Origin: Bimastos eiseni
Taxonomy: Eukaryota > Annelida > Clitellata > Crassiclitellata > Lumbricidae
Assembly (NCBI GenBank): GCA_959347315.1
Contig: OY365810.1
Coordinates: forward strand, 31,164,908 to 31,228,907
DNA: 64,000 nucleotides
Direction of reading: 5' to 3'
A program made the translations under genes and the position numbers. The notes below the pieces were generated by a model that was given only the letters and a program-made list of their open reading frames with translations, was not told where the DNA came from and ran no database searches. Shown here in pieces: positions 22,971-35,901 of this stretch (the first letter of the stretch is position 1; each line of letters opens with the position of its first letter).

Positions 22971-25691
22971 TTTTATGCTATTGTATTGGAAGAAGTGAAG
23001 ATATCTATGGAGAATTTTGATGCCAATAGGACCTCACAGATGCTTGATAAATATTATTTGGTTTGGATCATGTCAAGTTACTCGATAGAAAGTCAGTGAA
23101 CCCGGGTTCATCGTGATTTTCCCAAATAATGAAACCTTGATTTTTTGCTATTGTATTGGAAGAAGTGAAGATATCTATGGAGAATTTTGATGCCAATAGG
23201 TCCTCACAGATGCCTGATAAATATTATTTGGTTTGGATCATGTCAAGTTTCTCGATAAAAAGTCAGTGAACCCGGGTTCATCGTGATTTTCCCAAGTAAT
23301 GAAGCCTTGATTTTTTGCTATTGTATTGGAAGAAGTGAAGATATATCTGGAGAATTTTGATGCCAATAGGTCCTCACAGATGCTTGATAAATATTATTTG
23401 GTTTGGATCATGTCAAGTTACTCGATAGAAAGTCAGTGAACCCGGGTTCATCGTGATTTTCCCAAATAATGAAACCTTGATTTTTTGCTATTGTATTGGA
23501 AGAAGTGAAGATATCTATGGAGAATTTTGATGCCAATAGGTCCTCACAGATGCTTGATAAATATTATTTGGTTTGGATCATGTCAAGTTTCTCGATAAAA
23601 ATTCAGTGAACCCGGGTTCATCGTTATTTTCCCAAATAATGAAACCTTGATTTTTTGCTATTGTATTGGAAGAAGTGAAGATATATATGGAGAATTTTGA
23701 TGCCAATAGGTCCTCACAGATGCTTGATAAATATTATTTGGTTTGGATCATGTCAAGTTACTCGATAGAAAGTCAGTGAACCCGGATTCATCGTGATTTT
23801 CCCAAATAATGAAACCTTGATTTTTTGCTATTGTATTGGAAGAAGTGAAGATATCTATGGAGAATTTTGATGCCAATAGGTCCTCACAGATGCTTGTTAA
23901 ATATTGTTTGGTTTGGAGCTTGTTTAAGTTTCTCGATAAAAAGTCAGTGAACCCGGGTTCATCGTGATATTCTTAAATAATGAAACCTTGATTTTTTGCT
24001 ATTGTATTGGAAGAAGTGAAGATATCTATGGAGAATGTTGATGCCAATAGGTCCTCATAGATGCCTGATAAATATTATTTGGTTTGGATCATGTCAAGTT
24101 TCTCGATAAAAAGTCAGTGAACCCGTGTTCATCGTGATTTTCCCAAATAATGAAACCTTGATTTTTAGCTATTGCATTGGTAGAAGTGAAAATATCTATG
24201 GAGAATTTTGATGCCAATAGGTCCTCAGAGATGCTTGATAAATATTATTTGGTTTGGATCATGTGAAGTTTCTCGATAAAATGTCAGTGAACCCGGGTTC
24301 ATCGTGATTTTCCCAAGTAATGAAGCCTTGATTTTTTGCTATTGTATTGGAAGAAGTGAAGATATCTATGGAGAATTTTGATGCCAATAGGTCCTCAGAG
24401 ATGCTTGATAAATATTATTTGGTTTGGATCATGTGAAGTTTCTCGATAAAATCTCAGTGAACCCGGGTTCATCGTGATTTTCCCAAATAATGAAACCTTG
24501 ATTTTTTGCTATGGTATTGGAAGAAGTGAAGATATCTATGCAGAATTTTGATGCCAATAGCTCTTCACAGCTGCTGGATAAATATTATTTGGTTTGGATC
24601 ATGTCAAGTTTCTCGATAAAAAGTCTGTGAACCCGGGTTCATCGTGATTTTCCCAAATAATGAAACCTTGATTTTTTGCTATTGTATTGGAAGAAGTGAA
24701 GATATCTATGGAGAATTTTGATGCCAATGGGTCCTCACAGATGCGTGTTAAATATTATTTGGTTTGGATCATGTCAAGTTTCTCGATAAAAAGTCAGTGA
24801 ACCCGGGTTCATCGTTATTTTCCCAAATAATGAAACCTTGATTTTTTGCTATTGTATTGGAAGAAGTGAAGATATCTATGGAGAATTTTGATGCCAATAG
24901 GACCTCACAGATGCTTGATAAATATTATTTGGTTTGGATCATGTCAAGTTTCTCAATAAAAAGTCAGTGAACCCGGGTTCATCGTGATATTCTTAAATAA
25001 TGAAACCTTGATTTTTTGCTATTGTATTGGAAGAAGTGAAGATATCTATGGAGAATTTTGATGCCAATAGGTCCTCACAGATGCCTGATAAATATTATTT
25101 GGTTTGGATCATGTCAAGTTTCTCGATAAAAAGTCAGTGAACCCGGGTTCATCGTGATTTTCCCAAGTAATGAAGCCTTGATTTTTTGCTATTGTATTGG
25201 AAGAAGTGAAGATATATCTGGAGAATTTTGATGCCAATAGGTCTTTACAGATGCTTGATAAATATTATTTGGTTTGGATCATGTCAAGTTTCTCGATAAA
25301 AAGTCAGTGAACCCGGGTTCATCGTTATTTTCCCAAATAATGAAACCTTGATTTTTTGCTATTGTATTGGAAGAAGTGAAGATATCTATGGAGAATTTTG
25401 ATGCCAATGGGTCCTCACAGATGCGTGTTAAATATTATTTGGTTTGGATCATGTCAAGTTTTACTATAAAAAGTCAGTGAACCCGGGTTCATCGTGATTT
25501 TCCCAAATAATGAAACCTTGATTTTTTGCTATTGTATTGGAAGAAGTGAAGATATCTATGGAGAATTTTGATGCCAATAGGACCTCAGAGATGCTTGATA
25601 AATATTATTTGGTTTGGATCATGTCAAGTTTCTCGATAAAAAGTCAGTGAACCCGGGTTCATCGTGATTTTCCCAAATAATGAAACCTTGA
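22971..25691. repeat. Mixed monomers following the 22-mer zone
   Basis: Monomers start at 22971, 23141, 23311, 23481, 23651, 23821 (171 bp), 23992, 24162, 24332, 24502, 24672, 24842, 25012, 25182, 25352 and 25522. The first begins 'ttttatgct', as does 19400, so the same rare T-tract change sits at both edges of the 3571-bp block. 'gatgggtcctc'-type 'ccaatgggtcc' occurs at 24672 and 25352 only. Confidence 0.85.
24502..24841. repeat. Distant copy of the 8514-8853 monomer pair
   Basis: It shares 'ctatggtattgg', 'gcagaattttg', 'agctcttcacagctgctgg', 'aagtctgtgaaccc' and then 'gcgtgttaaat' with 8514-8853, about 16 kb away. Intervening sequence is unrelated at the variant level, so this pair moved or was left behind as a small block. 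Confidence 0.9.
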
Positions 25692-27222
25692 TTTTTTGCT
25701 ATTGTATTGGAAGAAGTGAAGATATCTATGGAGAATTTTGATGCCAATAGGACCTCACAGATGCTTGATAAATATTATTTGGTTTGGATCATGTCAAGTT
25801 ACTCGATAGAAAGTCAGTGAACCCGGGTTCATCGTTATTTTCCCAAATAATGAAACCTTGATTTTTTGCTATTGTATTGGAAGAAGTGAAGATATCTATG
25901 GAGAATTTTGATGCCAATAGGTCCTCAGAGATGCTTGATAAATATTATTTGGTTTGGATCATGTCAAGTTTCTCGATAAAATGTCAATGAACCCGGGTTC
26001 ATCGTGATTTTCCCAAATAATGAAACCTTGATTTTTTGCTATTGTATTGGAAGAAGTGAAGATATCTATGGAGAATTTTGATGCCAATAGGTCCTCACAG
26101 ATGCTTGATAAATATTATTTGGTTTGGATCATGTCAAGTTACTCGATAGAAAGTCAGTGAACCCGGATTCATCGTGATTTTCCCAAATAATGAAACCTTG
26201 ATTTTTTGCTATTGTATTGGAAGAAGTGAAGATATCTTTGGAGAATTTTGATGCCAATAGGTCCTCACAGATGCTTGTTAAATATTGTTTGGTTTGGAGC
26301 TTGTTTAAGTTTCTCGATAAAAAGTCAGTGAACCCGGGTTCATCGTGATATTCTTAAATAATGAAACCTTGATTTTTTCCTATTGTATTGGAAGAAGTGA
26401 AGATATCTATGGAGAATGTTGATGCCAATAGGTCCTCATAGATGCCTGATAAATATTATTTGGTTTGGATCATGTCAAGTTTCTCGATAAAAAGTCAGTG
26501 AACCCGTGTTCATCGTGATTTTCCCAAATAATGAAACCTTGATTTTTAGCTATTGCATTGGTAGAAGTGAAGATATCTATGGAGAATTTTGATGCCAATA
26601 GGTCCTCAGAGATGCTTGATAAATATTATTTGGTTTGGATCATGTGAAGTTTCTCGATAAAATGTCAGTGAACCCGGGTTCATCGTGATTTTCCCAAGTA
26701 ATGAAGCCTTGATTTTTTGCTATTGTATTGGAAGAAGTGAAGATATCTATGGAGAATTTTGATGCCAATAGGTCCTCAGAGATGCTTGATAAATATTATT
26801 TGGTTTGGATCATGTGAAGTTTCTCGATAAAATGTCAGTGAACCCGGGTTCATCGTGATTTTCCCAAGTAATGAAGCCTTGATTTTTTGCTATTGTATTG
26901 GAAGAAGTGAAGATATCTATGGAGAATTTTGATGCCAATAGGTCCTCACAGATGCTTGAAAAATATTATTTGGTTTGGATCATGTCAAGTTTCTCAATAA
27001 AAAGTCAGTGAACCCGGGTTCATCGTGATTCTCCCAAATAATGAATCCTTGATTTTTTGCTATTGTATTGGAAGAAGTGAAGATATCTATGGAGAATTTT
27101 GATGCCAATAGGTCCTCACAGATGCCTGATAAATATTATTTGGTTTGGATCATGTCAAGTTTCTCGATAAAAAGTCAGTGAACCCGGGTTCATCGTGATT
27201 TTCCCAAATAATGAAACCTTGA
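25692..27222. repeat. 9-monomer unit, copy 1 (1531 bp)
   Basis: Monomers start at 25692, 25862, 26032, 26202 (171 bp), 26373, 26543, 26713, 26883 and 27053. All nine pair with the block at offset 1531. A rare 'ttcctattg' (for 'ttgctattg') at 26373 recurs at 27904, and 'gattctccc' recurs too. This 9-mer has a different monomer order from the 9-mer at 852-3916. Confidence 0.93.
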
Positions 27223-28753
27223 TTTTTTGCTATTGTATTGGAAGAAGTGAAGATATCTATGGAGAATTTTGATGCCAATAGGACCTCACAGATGCTTGAT
27301 AAATATTATTTGGTTTGGATCATGTCAAGTTACTCGATAGAAAGTCAGTGAACCCGGGTTCATCGTTATTTTCCCAAATAATGAAACCTTGATTTTTTGC
27401 TATTGTATTGGAAGAAGTGAAGACATCTATGGAGAATTTTGATGCCAATAGGTCCTCAGAGATGCTTGATAAATATTATTTGGTTTGGATCATGTCAAGT
27501 TTCTCGATAAAATGTCAATGAACCCGGGTTCATCGTGATTTTCCCAAATAATGAAACCTTGATTTTTTGCTATTGTATTGGAAGAAGTGAAGATATCTAT
27601 GGAGAATTTTGATGCCAATAGGTCCTCACAGATGCTTGATAAATATTATTTGGTTTGGATCATGTCAAGTTACTCGATAGAAAGTCAGTGAACCCGGATT
27701 CATCGTGATTTTCCCAAATAATGAAACCTTGATTTTTTGCTATTGTATTGGAAGAAGTGAAGATATCTTTGGAGAATTTTGATGCCAATAGGTCCTCACA
27801 GATGCTTGTTAAATATTGTTTGGTTTGGAGCTTGTTTAAGTTTCTCGATAAAAAGTCAGTGAACCCGGGTTCATCGTGATATTCTTAAATAATGAAACCT
27901 TGATTTTTTCCTATTGTATTGGAAGAAGTGAAGATATCTATGGAGAATGTTGATGCCAATAGGTCCTCATAGATGCCTGATAAATATTATTTGGTTTGGA
28001 TCATGTCAAGTTTCTCGATAAAAAGTCAGTGAACCCGTGTTCATCGTGATTTTCCCAAATAATGAAACCTTGATTTTTAGCTATTGCATTGGTAGAAGTG
28101 AAGATATCTATGGAGAATTTTGATGCCAATAGGTCCTCAGAGATGCTTGATAAATATTATTTGGTTTGGATCATGTGAAGTTTCTCGATAAAATGTCAGT
28201 GAACCCGGGTTCATCGTGATTTTCCCAAGTAATGAAGCCTTGATTTTTTGCTATTGTATTGGAAGAAGTGAAGATATCTATGGAGAATTTTGATGCCAAT
28301 AGGTCCTCAGAGATGCTTGATAAATATTATTTGGTTTGGATCATGTGAAGTTTCTCGATAAAATGTCAGTGAACCCGGGTTCATCGTGATTTTCCCAAGT
28401 AATGAAGCTTTGATTTTTTGCTATTGTATTGGAAGAAGTGAAGATATCTATGGAGAATTTTGATGCCAATAGGTCCTCACAGATGCCTGAAAAATATTAT
28501 TTGGTTTGGATCATGTCAAGTTTCTCAATAAAAAGTCAGTGAACCCGGGTTCATCGTGATTCTCCCAAATAATGAATCCTTGATTTTTTGCTATTGTATT
28601 GGAAGAAGTGAAGATATCTATGGAGAATTTTGATGCCAATAGGTCCTCACAGATGCCTGATAAATATTATTTGGTTTGGATCATGTCAAGTTTCTCGATA
28701 AAAAGTCAGTGAACCCGGGTTCATCGTGATTTTCCCAAGTAATGAAGCCTTGA
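27223..28753. repeat. 9-monomer unit, copy 2 (1531 bp)
   Basis: It abuts copy 1 without a gap. Differences noticed: 'gacatc' for 'gatatc' in the second monomer, 'gaagctttg' for 'gaagccttg' near 28408, 'gcctgaaaaat' for 'gcttgaaaaat' near 28487, and the last few bases 'cccaagtaatgaagcc'. Confidence 0.93.
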
Positions 28754-28923
28754 TTTTTTGCTATTGTATTGGAAGAAGTGAAGATATATCTGGAGAATTT
28801 TGATGCCAATAGGTCCTTACAGATGCTTGATAAATATTATTTGGTTTGGATCATGTCAAGTTTCTCGATAAAAAGTCAGTGAACCCGGGTTCATCGTGAT
28901 TTTCCCAAATAATGAATCCTTGA
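28754..28923. repeat. Single 'gatatatctgg' monomer between blocks
   Basis: It has 'gatatatctgg' (the EcoRV site is lost), 'tccttacag' and 'aatgaatcc'. This type usually precedes a 'gagaatgttg' monomer, and does so here. Confidence 0.88.
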
Positions 28924-30795
28924 TTTTTTGCTATTGTATTGGAAGAAGTGAAGATATCTATGGAGAATGTTGATGCCAATAGGTCCTCACAGATGCCTGA
29001 TAAATATTATTTGGTTTGGATCATGTCAAGTTTCTCGATAAAATGTCAGTGAACCCGGGTTCATCGTTATTTTCCCAAATAATGAAACCTTGATTTTTTG
29101 CTATTGTATTGGAAGAAGTGAAGATATCTATGGAGAATGTTGATGCCAATAGGTCCTCACAGATGCCTGATAAATATTATTTGGTTTGGATCATGTCAAG
29201 TTTCTCGATAAAATGTCAGTGAACCCGGGTTCATCGTTATTTTCCCAAATAATGAAACCTTGATTTTTTGCTATTGTATTGGAAGAAGTGAAGATATCTA
29301 TGGAGAATTTTGATGCCAATAGGACCTCACAGATGCATTATAAATATTATTTGGTTTGGATCATGTCAAGTCTCTTGATAAAAAGTCAGTGAACCCGGGT
29401 TCATCGTGATTTTCCCAAATAATGAAACCTTGATTTTTTGCTATTGTATTGGAAGAAGTGAAGATATCTATGGAGAATTTTGATGCCAATAGGTCCTCAC
29501 AGATGCTTGTTAAATATTGTTTGGTTTGGAGCTTGTTTAAGTTTCTCGATAAAAAGTCAGTGAACCCGGGTTCATCGTGATATTCTTAAATAATGAAACC
29601 TTGATTTTTAGCTATTGTATTGGAAGAAGTGAAGATATCTATGGAGAATTTGTATGCCAATAGGTCCTCATAGATGCTTGATAAATATTATTTGGTTTGG
29701 ATCATGTCAAGTTTCTCGATAAAAAGTCAGTGAACCCGTGTTCATCGTGATTTTCCCAAATAATGAAACCTTGATTTTTAGCTATTGCATTGGTAGAAGT
29801 GAAGATATCTATGGAGAATTTGTATGCCAATAGGTCCTCAGAGATGCTTGATAAATATTATTTGGTTTGGATCATGTGAAGTTTCTCGATAAAATGTCAG
29901 TGAACCCGGGTTCATCGTGATTTTCCCAAATAATGAAACCTTGATTTTTTGCTATTGTATTGGAAGAAGTGAAGATATCTATGGAGAATTTTGATGCCAA
30001 TAGGTCCTCAGAGATGCTTGATAAATATTATTTGGTTTGGATCATGTGAAGTTTCTCGATAAAATGTCAGTGAACCCGGGTTCATCGTGATTTTCCCAAA
30101 TAATGAATCCTTGATTTTTTGCTATTGTATTGGAAGAAGTGAAGACATCTTTGGAGAATTTTGATGCCAATAGGACCTCACAGATGCATTATAAATATTA
30201 TTTGGTTTGGATCATGTCAAGTCTCTTGATAAAAAGTCAGTGAACCCGGGTTCATCGTGATTTTCCCAAATAATGAAACCTTGATTTTTTGCTATTGTAT
30301 TGGAAGAAGTGAAGATATCTATGGAGAATTTTGATGCCAATAGGTCCTCACAGATGCTTGTTAAATATTGTTTGGTTTGGAGCTTGTTTAAGTTTCTCGA
30401 TAAAAAGTCAGTGAACCCGGGTTCATCGTGATATTCTTAAATAATGAAACCTTGATTTTTTGCTATTGTATTGGAAGAAGTGAAGATATCTATGGAGAAT
30501 GTTGATGCCAATAGGTCCTCATAGATGCCTGATAAATATTATTTGGTTTGGATCATGTCAAGTTTCTCGATAAAAAGTCAGTGAACCCGTGTTCATCGTG
30601 ATTTTCCCAAATAATGAAACCTTGATTTTTAGCTATTGCATTGGTAGAAGTGAAGATATCTATGGAGAATTTTGATGCCAATAGGTCCTTACAGATGCTT
30701 GATAAATATTATTTGGTTTGGATCATGTCAAGTTTCTCGATAAAAAGTCAGTGAACCCGGGTTCATCGTGATTTTCCCAAATAATGAATCCTTGA
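28924..30795. repeat. 11-monomer unit, copy 1 (1872 bp)
   Basis: Monomers start at 28924, 29094, 29264, 29434 (171 bp), 29605, 29775, 29945, 30115, 30285 (171 bp), 30456 and 30626. The offset of 1872 is confirmed by two 'gcattataaat' marks (29335 to 31207, 30186 to 32058). A rare 'gagaatttgtatgcc' occurs in two successive monomers (29605, 29775). Confidence 0.93.
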
Positions 30796-32667
30796 TTTTT
30801 TGCTATTGTATTGGAAGAAGTGAAGATATCTATGGAGAATGTTGATGCCAATAGGTCCTCACAGATGCCTGATAAATATTATTTGGTTTGGATCATGTCA
30901 AGTTTCTCGATAAAATGTCAGTGAACCCGGGTTCATCGTTATTTTCCCAAATAATGAAACCTTGATTTTTTGCTATTGTATTGGAAGAAGTGAAGATATC
31001 TATGGAGAATGTTGATGCCAATAGGTCCTCACAGATGCCTGATAAATATTATTTGGTTTGGATCATGTCAAGTTTCTCGATAAAATGTCAGTGAACCCAG
31101 GTTCATCGTTATTTTCCCAAATAATGAAACCTTGATTTTTTGCTATTGTATTGGAAGAAGTGAAGATATCTATGGAGAATTTTGATGCCAATAGGACCTC
31201 ACAGATGCATTATAAATATTATTTGGTTTGGATCATGTCAAGTCTCTTGATAAAAAGTCAGTGAACCCGGGTTCATCGTGATTTTCCCAAATAATGAAAC
31301 CTTGATTTTTTGCTATTGTATTGGAAGAAGTGAAGATATCTATGGAGAATTTTGATGCCAATAGGTCCTCACAGATGCTTGTTAAATATTGTTTGGTTTG
31401 GAGCTTGTTTAAGTTTCTCGATAAAAAGTCAGTGAACCCGGGTTCATCGTGATATTCTTAAATAATGAAACCTTGATTTTTAGCTATTGTATTGGAAGAA
31501 GTGAAGATATCTATGGAGAATGTTGATGCCAATAGGTCCTCATAGATGCTTGATAAATATTATTTGGTTTGGATCATGTCAAGTTTCTCGATAAAAAGTC
31601 AGTGAACCCGTGTTCATCGTGATTTTCCCAAATAATGAAACCTTGATTTTTAGCTATTGCATTGGTAGAAGTGAAGATATCTATGGAGAATTTGTATGCC
31701 AATAGGTCCTCAGAGATGCTTGATAAATATTATTTGGTTTGGATCATGTGAAGTTTCTCGATAAAATGTCAGTGAACCCGGGTTCATCGTGATTTTCCCA
31801 AATAATGAAACCTTGATTTTTTGCTATTGTATTGGAAGAAGTGAAGATATCTATGGAGAATTTTGATGCCAATAGGTCCTCAGAGATGCTTGATAAATAT
31901 TATTTGGTTTGGATCATGTGAAGTTTCTCGATAAAATGTCAGTGAACCCGGGTTCATCGTGATTTTCCCAAATAATGAATCCTTGATTTTTTGCTATTGT
32001 ATTGGAAGAAGTGAAGACATCTTTGGAGAATTTTGATGCCAATAGGACCTCACAGATGCATTATAAATATTATTTGGTTTGGATCATGTCAAGTCTCTTG
32101 ATAAAAAGTCAGTGAACCCGGGTTCATCGTGATTTTCCCAAATAATGAAACCTTGATTTTTTGCTATTGTATTGGAAGAAGTGAAGATATCTATGGAGAA
32201 TTTTGATGCCAATAGGTCCTCACAGATGCTTGTTAAATATTGTTTGGTTTGGAGCTTGTTTAAGTTTCTCGATAAAAAGTCAGTGAACCCGGGTTCATCG
32301 TGATATTCTTAAATAATGAAACCTTGATTTTTTGCTATTGTATTGGAAGAAGTGAAGATATCTATGGAGAATGTTGATGCCAATAGGTCCTCATAGATGC
32401 CTGATAAATATTATTTGGTTTGGATCATGTCAAGTTTCTCGATAAAAAGTCAGTGAACCCGTGTTCATCGTGATTTTCCCAAATAATGAAACCTTGATTT
32501 TTAGCTATTGCATTGGTAGAAGTGAAGATATCTATGGAGAATTTTGATGCCAATAGGTCCTTACAGATGCTTGATAAATATTATTTGGTTTGGATCATGT
32601 CAAGTTTCTCGATAAAATGTCAGTGAACCCGGGTTCATCGTGATTTTCCCAAGTAATGAAGCCTTGA
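30796..32667. repeat. 11-monomer unit, copy 2 (1872 bp)
   Basis: It abuts copy 1 in register. Differences noticed: 'aacccagg' near 31096 (loss of a CpG), 'gagaatgttg' instead of 'gagaatttgtatgcc' near 31516, and the last monomer ends 'aaaatgtcag' and 'cccaagtaatgaagcc'. Confidence 0.93.
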
Positions 32668-34540
32668 TTTTTTGCTATTGTATTGGAAGAAGTGAAGATA
32701 TCTATGGAGAATTTTGATGCCAATAGGTCCTCAGAGATGCTTGATAAATATTATTTGGTTTGGATCATGTGAAGTTTCTCGATAAAATCTCAGTGAACCC
32801 GGGTTCATCGTGATTTTCCCAAATAATGAATCCTTGATTTTTTGCTATTGTATTGGAAGAAGTGAAGATATCTTTGGAGAATTTTGATGCCAATAGGTCC
32901 TCGGAGGTGCTTGATAAATTGTATTTGGTTTGGATCATGTCAAGTTTCTCGATAAAAAGTCAGTGAACCCGGGTTATTCATGATTTTCCCAAATAATGAA
33001 ACCTTGATTTTTTGCTATTGTATTGGAAGAAGTGAAGATATCTTTGGAGAATTTTGATGCCAATAGGACCTCAGAGATGCTTGATAAATATTATTTGGTT
33101 TGGATCATGTCAAGTCTCTTGATAAAAAGTCAGTGAACCCGGGTTCATCGTGATTTTCCCAAATAATGAAACCTTGATTTTTTGCTATTGTATTGGAAGA
33201 AGTGAAGATATCTATGGAGAATTTTGATGCCAATAGGTCCTCACAGATGCTTGTTAAATATTGTTTGGTTTGGAGCTTGTTTAAATTTCTCGATGAAAAG
33301 TCAGTGAACCCGGGTTCATCGTGATTTTCCCAAATAATGAAACCTTGATTTTTTGCTATTGTATTGGAAGAAGTGAAGATATCTATGGATTATTTTGATG
33401 CCAATAGGTCCTCATAGATGCTTGATAAATATTATTTGGTTTGGATCATGTCAAGTTTCTCGATAAAAAGTCAGTGAACCCGTGTTCATCGTGATTTTCC
33501 CAAATAATGAAACCTTGATTTTTAGCTACTGCATTGGTAGAAGTGAAGATATCTATGGAGAATTTGTATGCCAATAGGTCCTCAGAGATGCTTGATAAAT
33601 ATTATTTGGTTTGGATCATGTGAAGTTTCTCGATTAAATGTCAGTGAACCCGGGTTCATCGTGATTTTCCCAAGTAATGAAACCTTGATTTTTTGCTATT
33701 GTATTGGAAGAAGTGAAGATATCTTTGGAGAATTTTGATGCCAATAGGTCCTCACAGATGCTTGATAAATATTATTTGGTTTGGATCATGTCAAGTTTCT
33801 CGATAAAATGTCAGTGAACCCGGGTTCATCGTGATTTTGCCAAATAATGAAACCTTGATTTTTAGCTATTGTATTGGTAGAAGTGAAGATATCTATGGAG
33901 AATTTTGATGCCAATAGGTCCTCACAGATGCTTGTTAAATATTGTTTGGTTTGGAGCTTGTTTAAGTTTCTCGATAAAAAGTCAGTGAACCCGGGTTCAT
34001 CGTGATTTTCCCAAGTAATGAAACCTTGATTTTTTGCTATTGTATTGGAAGAAGTGAAGATATCTATGGAGAATGTTGATGCCAATAGGTCCTCATAGAT
34101 GCTTGATAAATATTATTTGGTTTGGATCATGTCAAGTTTCTCGATAAAAATTCAGTGAACCCGGGTTCATCGTTATTTTCCCAAATAATGAATCCTTGAT
34201 TTTTTGCTATTGTATTGGTAGAAGTGAAGATATCTATGGATTATTTTGATGCCAATAGGTCCTCACAGATGCTTGATAAATATTATTTGGTTTGGGTCAT
34301 GTCAAGTTTCTCGATAAAAAAGTCAGTGAACCCGGGTTCATCGTGATTCTCCCAAATAATGAATCCTTGATTTTTTGCTATTGTATTGGAAGAAGTGAAG
34401 ATATCTATGGAGAATTTTGATGGCAATAGGTCCTCAGAGATGCTTGATAAATACTATTTGGTTTGGATCATGTCAAGTTTCTCGATAAAAAGTCAGTGAA
34501 CCCGGGTTCATCGTGATTTTCCCAAATAATGAAACCTTGA
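32668..34540. repeat. Mixed monomers with two unusual 171-bp types
   Basis: Monomers start at 32668, 32838, 33008, 33178 (171 bp), 33349, 33519, 33689, 33859 (171 bp), 34030, 34200 (171 bp, 'aaaaaagtcag') and 34371. Monomer 32838 has 'gggttattcatg' instead of 'gggttcatcgtg'. Monomers 33178-33518 recur as a pair at 51035-51375. Monomers 34200 and 34371 begin the block copied at 39133. Confidence 0.86.
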
Positions 34541-35901
34541 TTTTTTGCTATTGTATTGGAAGAAGTGAAGATATCTATGGAGAATTTTAATGCCAATAGG
34601 TCCTCACAGATGCCTGATAAATATTATTTGGTTTGGATCATGTCAAGTTTCTCGATAAAAAGTCAGTGAACCCGGGTTCATCGTGATTTTCCCAAATAAT
34701 GAAACCTTGATTTTTTGCTATTGTATTGGAAGAAGTGAAGATATCTATGGAGAATTTTGATGCCAAAAGGTCCTCAGATATGCTTGATAAATATTATTTG
34801 GTTTGGATCATGTCAAGTTTCTCGATAAAATGTCAGTGAACCCGGGTTCATCGTGATTTTCCCAAATAATGAAACCTTGATTTTTTGCTATTGTATTGGA
34901 AGAAGTGAAGATATCTTTGGAGAATTTTGATGCCAATAGGACCTCACAGATGCTTGATAAATATTATTTGGTTTGGATCATGTCAAGTCTCTTGATAAAA
35001 AGTCAGTGAACCCGGGTTCATCGTGATTTTCCCAAATAATGAAACCTTGATTTTTTGCTATTGTATTGGAAGAAGTGAAGATATCTATGGAGAATTTTGA
35101 TGCCAATAGGTCCTCACAGATGCTTGTTAAATATTGTTTGGTTTGGAGCTTGTTTAAGTTTCTCGATAAAAAGTCAGTGAAACCGGGTTCATCGTGATAT
35201 TCTTAAATAATGAAACCTTGATTTTTTGCTATTGTATTGGAAGAAGTGAAGATATCTATGGAGAATTTTGATGCCAATAGGTCCTCAGAGATGCTTGATA
35301 AATACTATTTGGTTTGGATCATGTCAAGTTTCTCGATAAAAAGTCAGTGAACCCGGGTTCATAGTTATTTTCCCAAATAATGAAACCTTGATTTTTTGCT
35401 ATTGTATTGGAAGAAGTGAAGATATCTATGGAGAATTTTGATGCCAATAGGTCCTCACAGATGCCTGATAAATATTATTTGGTTTGGATCATGTCAAGTT
35501 TCTCGATAAAAAGTCAGTGAACCCGGGTTCATCGTTATTTTCCCAAATAATGAAACCTTGATTTTTTGCTATTGTATTGGTAGAAGTGAAGATATCTATG
35601 GAGAATTTTGATGCCAATAGGTCCTCAGAGATGCTTGATAAATACTATTTGGTTTGGATCATGTCAAGTTTCTCGATAAAAAGTCAGTGAACCCGGGTTC
35701 ATCGTTATTTTCCCAAATAATGAAACCTTGATTTTTTGCTATTGTATTGGAAGAAGTGAAGATATATATGGAGAATTTTGATGCCAATAGGTCCTCACAG
35801 ATGCTTGAAAAATATTATTTGGTTTGGGTCATGTCAAGTTTCTCGATAAAAATTCAGTGAACCCGGGTTCATCGTGATTTTCCCAAACAATGAAACCTTG
35901 A
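34541..35901. repeat. 8-monomer unit, copy 1 (1361 bp)
   Basis: Monomers start at 34541, 34711, 34881, 35051 (171 bp), 35222, 35392, 35562 and 35732. Marks are 'gagaattttaatgcc', 'ccaaaaggtcctcagatatg', 'aaaccgggtt', 'aaatactat' and 'cccaaacaatg'. Offset 1361 to the next copy is confirmed at 34763/36124 and 35881/37242. Confidence 0.93.

Noticed and set aside
33786..34085. 99-codon minus-strand frame (similar at 54365-54664)
   Set aside because: The extra length comes from the 171-bp 'gagctt' monomer, which at 3 x 57 bp keeps the frame for one more monomer. It is a by-product of a length variant, not a gene.
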